Below are positions 59,746-64,000 of a stretch of DNA of 64,000 nt, piece after piece. Location: assembly GCF_934560975.1 (NCBI RefSeq), contig NZ_CAKTFO010000006.1, positions 62,001 through 126,000 on the forward strand, read 5' to 3'. The translations under genes and the position numbers were made by a program. The notes under the pieces are model-generated. The model saw only the letters and a list, made by a program, of their open reading frames with translations. It was not told the DNA's origin and ran no database searches. Positions within the stretch are counted from its first letter, which is position 1, and every line of letters begins with the position of its first letter. Origin of the DNA: an uncultured Sphingomonas sp. (GTDB lineage Bacteria; Pseudomonadota; Alphaproteobacteria; Sphingomonadales; Sphingomonadaceae).

Positions 59746-60300
59746 ATGACCGGGCTGTCGCGGCGGAGCATGATCGCGGGGCTCGGGGCTCGGGGCAGGA
59801 GCGGCGCTGGCTGCGTCGGCGCGGGCGGCGGCATCGTCATCCGCGACGGTGCGGGCACCGCCAGGGGCCTGTTCCACCGTTTCGCGACCATGAGTGGGCA
59901 GCAGGTCACCGCCTCCGGCCCGCTCAACGCCATCGCACGGGCGCGGGCGTTCCTGGCCGAGATGAAGGTGGGGGAGGGTGATCCTGACGCCTTGCTCACC
60001 CGCCCGGCGGAGGCGTTGGTCGCGGCCCTGCGCGCGACCGCGCGCGTGTCGGTCAGCTATCGCAGCGGCGATATCGATGCGGGGTCGGGGGCCGGCAACA
60101 TCTTCGACGGCTACAACCCGGTCGCCAACGTCGATGCGTCGTTCCGCTACAAGCTGACGCCTAATCTGGAGCTGTCGCTGGAGAGGCGTGAACTAACCGA
60201 CGCTTGCCGCGACCGCTATGTCGAGGTCGATGCCAACCGCAAATACGAATATAATCACTTCGGCCGCATCTTCCTGGTGGGTGTCCGCTTCAAGATGTAA
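59746..60300 (+). pseudogene. Chimeric relic: Tat leader + carboxylesterase piece + receptor C-terminus
   Basis: An intact 184-codon reading frame with three unrelated parts. Residues 1-25 are a Tat leader (LSRRSMIAGLG). Residues about 40-100 (ARGLFHRFATMSGQQVTASG, ARAFLAEMK, LLTRPAEALVAALRAT) match the middle of type-B carboxylesterases. Residues about 100-184 (GYNPVANVDASFRYKLTPNL, NHFGRIFLVGVRFKM) match the last barrel strands of a TonB-dependent receptor. No single protein has this order, so in-frame deletions have fused remnants of an esterase and a receptor gene. Expression is doubtful, although a start with GGAGGGAGG is present. Confidence 0.78.
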
Positions 60301-60360
60301 CCCCACGCTTTCGCCTGGCTTCTGATGGCGGGGCGTCCGCCTGAACCATGGAGAGAGGAT

Positions 60361-61353
60361 ATGCTGGATCGTCGCGGGGCCATTGTGGCGGCATTGGGGG
60401 CAGGGATTACCGGCGTCGCCGTGGCGCAGACGCCGCCGCCGGGATTGAATGCGGGCCGCACGCAGCATCGCGACCCCACCGAGACGATCGACCTGTGGCC
60501 GAAGGGTGCGCCCAACGCACCTGCGACTTTGCCGGTCGAGGCGGTGGTGGAGCGGAGCGGCGCGAACGGCGTCGGCGATCGCGAGGTCCACGGCATCGCC
60601 CGGCCGCGCATGGTGGTGTTCCGGCCGGAGCATCCCAATGGCTGCGCGGCTCTGGTCACGCCCGGCGGCGGCTATCGCTACATCGTGATCGACAAGGAAG
60701 GGTATGAGGTCGCGCGGTGGCTGACGGCGCGCGGCTGGACCGTGTTCGTGCTGTTCTACCGCCTGCCCGGCGAAGGGTGGAGCGACCGGGCCAATGTGCC
60801 GCTTGCCGATGCGCAGCGTGCGATGCGGCTGATCCGATCGCGGGCGAAGGATTACGGCGTACGGGCCGATCGGGTGGCGGCGATGGGCTTTTCGGCGGGC
60901 GGCCACCTCTGCGCGGATCTGGCGACGCGCTTCGGTGCCTCCGTCTACCAGCCGGTGGATGCGGCGGATGGTTTGAGCGCGCGGCCGGATATCGCGGCGC
61001 CCATCTATCCCGTCCAGTCCATGACCCTGCCGATCGCCCATGCGGGATCGCGCGAACTGCTGCTGGGGCCCGACGCCACGCCCGCCATGGAGCGCGCGCA
61101 TAGTCCGGCCGACACGCTTACGGCCGAAGCGCCGCCCTTGTTCCTGGCCCATGCGGAGGATGACGGCGCGGTGCCGGTGGGCAACAGCCTGCTGTTGCGC
61201 GCGGCGGCGCGGGCGGCGGGGATCAAGGTGGAGACGCACCTGTTCGAGACTGGCGGTCACGGCTTCGGCCTGCGCGCGGCCAAGGGCAAGCCGGCGGAGG
61301 TCTGGCCCGATCTGTTCGTCCGCTGGGCGGCCACGCACGGCTTCGCCGGATGA
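60361..61353 (+). CDS. Exported acetyl-esterase-type alpha/beta hydrolase
   Basis: A 330-residue hydrolase with a Tat-like leader (LDRRGAIVAALG). ATG 60361 follows GAGAGAGG. Features are the oxyanion TPGGGYRYIV, the nucleophile Ser in AMGFSAGGHLC, the acid Asp in HAEDDGAVPV and the His in TGGHGFGL. The family (BD-FAE/xylan acetylesterase-like) deacetylates plant polysaccharides. It lies within the uronate locus, so a pectin or xylan acetyl substrate is plausible. Its stop overlaps the start of the GH43 relic (ATGA). Confidence 0.88.
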   Translation: MLDRRGAIVAALGAGITGVAVAQTPPPGLNAGRTQHRDPTETIDLWPKGAPNAPATLPVEAVVERSGANGVGDREVHGIARPRMVVFRPEHPNGCAALVTPGGGYRYIVIDKEGYEVARWLTARGWTVFVLFYRLPGEGWSDRANVPLADAQRAMRLIRSRAKDYGVRADRVAAMGFSAGGHLCADLATRFGASVYQPVDAADGLSARPDIAAPIYPVQSMTLPIAHAGSRELLLGPDATPAMERAHSPADTLTAEAPPLFLAHAEDDGAVPVGNSLLLRAAARAAGIKVETHLFETGGHGFGLRAAKGKPAEVWPDLFVRWAATHGFAG

Positions 61354-61801
61354 ACGGGGTCAGTCGCCGCGAGGCGCTGGCCACGGCCTTGGCCGGCGGT
61401 TTGGTGCCGCGGCTTTGAGGGGCAGCGGATTACCGACCCGGGCGATGGACGCTTCCTCAATCCGCTGATCGCCCGCGACCGGCCCGATCCAGCCACCCTG
61501 AAGGGCGGCGCGGATTATTACATGACTTTTCCAGCTTCGATTCCTGTCCCGGCCTGACCATCTGGCGCAGCCGCGACCTGGTCAAGGCGCAGCCAAATTC
61601 CATTTTCGTGATCTGGGCCGACCAGCGGCGACGGCGGCCGGATCTGGCGCAAGTTCGACCGGGGGGGCGGCGGTATCCGGCTACCACCACAATATGCGCT
61701 GCGGCTTCCTGATGCTGCGGCCGGGCCTCTATGCGGCAGGGTCGGGCGAGGCGCAATTTGGCAACTTCCGCTATCGGCCGCTGCAACTTTCCGTGCCTTG
61801 A
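61350..61801 (+). pseudogene. GH43 glycoside hydrolase relic, middle deleted
   Basis: It starts with a Tat leader (NGVSRREALATALAGG) that stops at TGA. Shifted frames then give NPLIARDRPDPATLKGG, DYYMTF and PGLTIWRSRDLVKAQP, the first blade of GH43 beta-xylosidases. After a deletion, SGYHHNMRCGFLMLRPGLYA and GEAQFGNFRYRPLQL match the C-terminal concanavalin-like domain. At least four of five propeller blades are missing. The start overlaps the esterase stop, so it was once the last gene of that unit. Confidence 0.82.
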
Positions 61802-61804
61802 CCC

Positions 61805-61828
61805 GCATATAAAGGAATCTTTATATGC
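61805..61828. promoter_or_regulatory. Perfect palindrome overlapping the metF start
   Basis: GCATATAAAG and CTTTATATGC are 10-base perfect arms around GAAT. The right arm contains the ATG at 61825, and AAAGG inside the left arm is the ribosome-binding site. Binding there would block both transcription start clearance and translation. A methionine-cycle repressor of the ArsR/SahR type is a reasonable candidate, by analogy with AT-rich palindromes in front of alphaproteobacterial metF. Confidence 0.65.
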
Positions 61829-62778
61829 GGCCCATGGCCGATTTGTCCCTTTCGCAGCTTGAGGATGCGCGCCGCGCGCTCGACGCGCCCTTGTTCGCGG
61901 ACCTGGCGGGGGATGCCGTCGTCAGCTTCGAATTCTTCCCGCCCAAGACGGAGAAGATGGACGAGCAATTATGGTCGGCGATCGAGACGCTGGCGCCGCT
62001 CGGCCCGCAATTCGTGTCCGTCACTTACGGGGCAGGGGGCTCCACGCGCGAACGCACCCATGCGACCGTGGCCCGCATCGCGCGCGAGACGACCATCCCC
62101 GCCGCCGCGCACCTGACCTGCGTCGAAGCGAGCAAGGCTGAGATAGAAGAGATTGCGCGGGCCTATTGGGATGCGGGCGTGCGCCATATCGTCGCGCTGC
62201 GCGGCGATCCGCCGACGGTGGGCGAGGCGTTCCGCCCGCATCCCGACGGCTATGCCAATGCGGCCGAGCTGACCGCCGGGCTCAAGCGGATCGCGCCGTT
62301 CGAGGTTTCGGTGGCGGCCTATCCCGAATGCCACCCGTCCTCCAGCGACGTGCAGGCCGACCTCGACAATCTCAAGGCGAAGGTCGATGCGGGCGCGGAC
62401 CGGGCGATCACCCAGTTCTTCTTCTCGCCCGAGACCTTTTTCCGCTTCCGCGATCGCGCGGCGGCGGCGGGCATCTCGACCGAGATCGTGCCGGGCATCC
62501 TGCCGGTGACCAACGTCGCCACCACCCGCAAGTTTGCCGGCCTGTGCGGCGCGGCCATTCCGCCGTGGATGGACCGCCTGTTCGAGGGGTTGGACGATCA
62601 CCCGGCCGCGCGCCAGCTGGTCGCCGCCACCATCGCCGCCGAACTGTGCCGCCGCCTTTATGCGGGCGGGGTGCGGCACTTCCACTTCTACACGCTCAAC
62701 CGGGCCGAGCTGGCTTATGCCATCTGTCATCTGCTCGGCATCCGTTCCCAGACACGGCTCGCGGAGAAAGCGGCATGA
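61825..62778 (+). CDS. metF: Methylenetetrahydrofolate reductase
   Basis: Reduces 5,10-methylene-THF to 5-methyl-THF, the methyl donor for methionine. The protein is 317 residues, a little longer than the E. coli enzyme. The start is ATG 61825, or ATG 61834 three codons later if the palindrome lies wholly upstream. The barrel motifs are VSFEFFPPKTEKMDEQLW, VTYGAGGSTRERT, HLTCVEAS, IVALRGDPP and ITQFFFSPETFFRF. It overlaps the next gene by ATGA. Confidence 0.96.
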   Translation: MRPMADLSLSQLEDARRALDAPLFADLAGDAVVSFEFFPPKTEKMDEQLWSAIETLAPLGPQFVSVTYGAGGSTRERTHATVARIARETTIPAAAHLTCVEASKAEIEEIARAYWDAGVRHIVALRGDPPTVGEAFRPHPDGYANAAELTAGLKRIAPFEVSVAAYPECHPSSSDVQADLDNLKAKVDAGADRAITQFFFSPETFFRFRDRAAAAGISTEIVPGILPVTNVATTRKFAGLCGAAIPPWMDRLFEGLDDHPAARQLVAATIAAELCRRLYAGGVRHFHFYTLNRAELAYAICHLLGIRSQTRLAEKAA

Positions 62779-63830
62779 TCAAGAGCGAGGCGGCGCAACG
62801 CTTCCGCGCCGAAGCGGCCAAGCGCATCCTGCTGACCGACGGCGCGTTCGGCACCATGATCCAGCGGTACAAGCTGGACGAGGCGGCCTATCGCGGCAGC
62901 TATGCCATGCCGTTCGACCAGAAGGGCAATAACGACCTGCTGGTGCTGACCCAGCCCGACCTGATCCAGGAAATCACCGAGGCTTATCTGTCGGCCGGGT
63001 CGGACATGGTGTCGACCAACACCTTCAACGCCAACCGCATCAGCGAGGCGGATTACGGCGCCGAGCATCTGGTGCGGGAGATGAACCTGGCCGCCGCCGG
63101 CATCGCCCGCGCCGCCGCCGACCTGTTCCAGGCGCGGGACGGCCGCCCCCGCTTCGTCGCGGGCGCGATCGGGCCGACCAACAAGACGCTGTCGCTGTCG
63201 CCCGACGTCAACGATCCCGGTTTCCGCGCCGTCGGCTTCGACGAGCTGAAGGACGTGTATCGCGAGCAGGGCGAGGCTTTGCTGGACGGCGGCTGCGACT
63301 TCATCCTGATCGAAACCGTGTTCGACACGCTCAACGCCAAGGCGGGCATCGTCGCGGTGCGCGAGATCGAGGAGGCGCGCGGGATCGAAGTGCCGATCAT
63401 GCTGTCCATGACGATCACCGACATGTCCGGCCGCAACCTGTCGGGCCACTCGGTCGAGGCGTTCACCTACATGGTGCGCCATGCCCGTCCGCTGACGATC
63501 GGCCTCAACTGCGCGTTCGGGGCTGACCTGATGCGGCCTTACCTGAAGGACATGGCCGAGGTCGCCGACGCGCTGATCATGGCCTATCCCAATGCGGGCC
63601 TGCCCAACGATCTCGGGGCCTATGACGAGCAACCGGAAACCACCGGCGGATTGGTCGGGGACTGGGCTCAGGACGGGCTGGTCAACGTCGTCGGCGGATG
63701 CTGCGGCACGACGCCGCCGCACATCGCGGCGATGGCGGCGGCGGTGCAGGGCGTGGCCCCGCGCACGGTCGCGCGGCCCGCCATCACCATGCGGCTGGCC
63801 GGGCTCGACCCGTTCGTGATCGCGGCTTAA
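62775..63830 (+). CDS. metH: Homocysteine S-methyltransferase module of split methionine synthase
   Basis: The N-terminal homocysteine-binding half of cobalamin-dependent methionine synthase as a separate 351-residue protein. ATG 62775 overlaps the metF stop. The barrel starts ILLTDGAFGTMIQRYKLDE. The zinc cysteines lie in IGLNCAFGA and VVGGCCGTTPPHI. FIVASIGPTN-like text is here AGAIGPTNKTLSLSPDVNDP. The remaining domains begin in the next gene, 96 bp downstream. Confidence 0.95.
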   Translation: MIKSEAAQRFRAEAAKRILLTDGAFGTMIQRYKLDEAAYRGSYAMPFDQKGNNDLLVLTQPDLIQEITEAYLSAGSDMVSTNTFNANRISEADYGAEHLVREMNLAAAGIARAAADLFQARDGRPRFVAGAIGPTNKTLSLSPDVNDPGFRAVGFDELKDVYREQGEALLDGGCDFILIETVFDTLNAKAGIVAVREIEEARGIEVPIMLSMTITDMSGRNLSGHSVEAFTYMVRHARPLTIGLNCAFGADLMRPYLKDMAEVADALIMAYPNAGLPNDLGAYDEQPETTGGLVGDWAQDGLVNVVGGCCGTTPPHIAAMAAAVQGVAPRTVARPAITMRLAGLDPFVIAA

Positions 63831-63926
63831 GGCCGTCAGCGACCCCCATTGTGCCCGCGTGAACGTCGCGGCGCATCCCACCTGCCACCCGCCGCCTGAC
63901 ACCGCCGGGGACGAACGGATCATCTG

Positions 63927-64000
63927 ATGGCCAGCACCCCTTCCTCTGCCCAGTTCGTCAATATCGGTGAGCGCACCAACGTCACCGGGTCGGCCGCCTT
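63927..64000 (+). CDS. metH: Methionine synthase, folate/cobalamin half, first 24 codons
   Basis: Only the N-terminus is inside the window: MASTPSSAQFVNIGERTNVTG then SAAF. The FVNIGERTNVTGS motif is the start of the pterin-binding domain of MetH. An ATG at 63927 begins a new protein, confirming that methionine synthase is encoded in two pieces here. The remainder, including the cobalamin and SAM-activation domains, is beyond the window. Confidence 0.9.
   Translation, partial: MASTPSSAQFVNIGERTNVTGSAA

Noticed and set aside
1..64000. CRISPR arrays, tRNA, rRNA genes or an intact prophage or integrative element
   Set aside because: I saw no regularly spaced repeats, no cloverleaf-like sequence and no integrase or phage structural genes.

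Overview
The window reads as chromosomal DNA of a GC-rich alphaproteobacterium of the Sphingomonas type. The evidence is: several TonB-dependent receptors placed beside glycoside hydrolases, a PEPxxWA-CTERM protein, a DTG-motif rhodopsin with its Brp/Blh carotene cleavage enzyme, HWE-family histidine kinase signalling, and a methionine synthase split into two genes. No species can be named from sequence alone.

Layout. (1) 0-5.3 kb: the 5' part of a TonB-dependent receptor on the minus strand, a PEPxxWA-CTERM protein, a dienelactone-hydrolase-like protein, an ankyrin protein and a BLUF photoreceptor. (2) 5.5-12.5 kb: polyphosphate kinase 2, a LOV-like PAS/HWE histidine kinase with a single-domain response regulator, two envelope glycosyltransferase genes, and a rhodopsin-blh operon. 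(3) 12.7-17.7 kb: an operon of a zinc alcohol dehydrogenase and a three-subunit molybdenum hydroxylase of the PaoABC type, followed by an AT-rich stretch and a dead IS481 transposase. (4) 18.4-37.1 kb: the centrepiece. Six minus-strand glycosidase genes (GH20, GH2 beta-mannosidase, GH3, GH125, GH92, GH29), every junction overlapping by 1-4 bases, are transcribed away from a GntR/UTRA regulator and a GH2 beta-galactosidase. A wrecked cutC and a glycosylasparaginase follow. Together these activities would take apart a complex or high-mannose N-glycan down to the Asn-GlcNAc bond. (5) 37.2-47.4 kb: a large TonB-dependent receptor, an IS5 remnant, a ROK repressor, a second receptor, and a coupled pair of exported peptidases (M81 MlrC-like and M20). 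(6) 47.4-51.3 kb: an IS6 remnant, a PHB-depolymerase-type esterase, a cold-shock protein with two small downstream genes, and a second IS5 remnant. (7) 51.6-61.8 kb: a uronate/pectin catabolic locus (semialdehyde dehydrogenase, MFS transporter, FAH-type hydratase, LacI regulator, kduI, kduD, esterase) whose polysaccharide-degrading parts are decaying: a sialate O-acetylesterase relic, a three-part chimeric ORF, and a gutted GH43. (8) 61.8-64 kb: metF and a split metH behind a perfect palindromic operator candidate.

Working together, the N-glycan block suggests receptor-mediated uptake of glycans or glycopeptides, stepwise trimming by exported exoglycosidases, release of GlcNAc from Asn, and peptide degradation by M81/M20. 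The uronate locus would feed 5-keto-4-deoxyuronate through KduI/KduD, with a second oxidative branch ending at 2-oxoglutarate. The rhodopsin-blh pair, the BLUF protein and the LOV-like kinase place light-linked genes within 8 kb of each other.

No tRNA, rRNA, CRISPR array or intact mobile element was seen. Functional calls rest on motif recognition by eye; no database search was possible.
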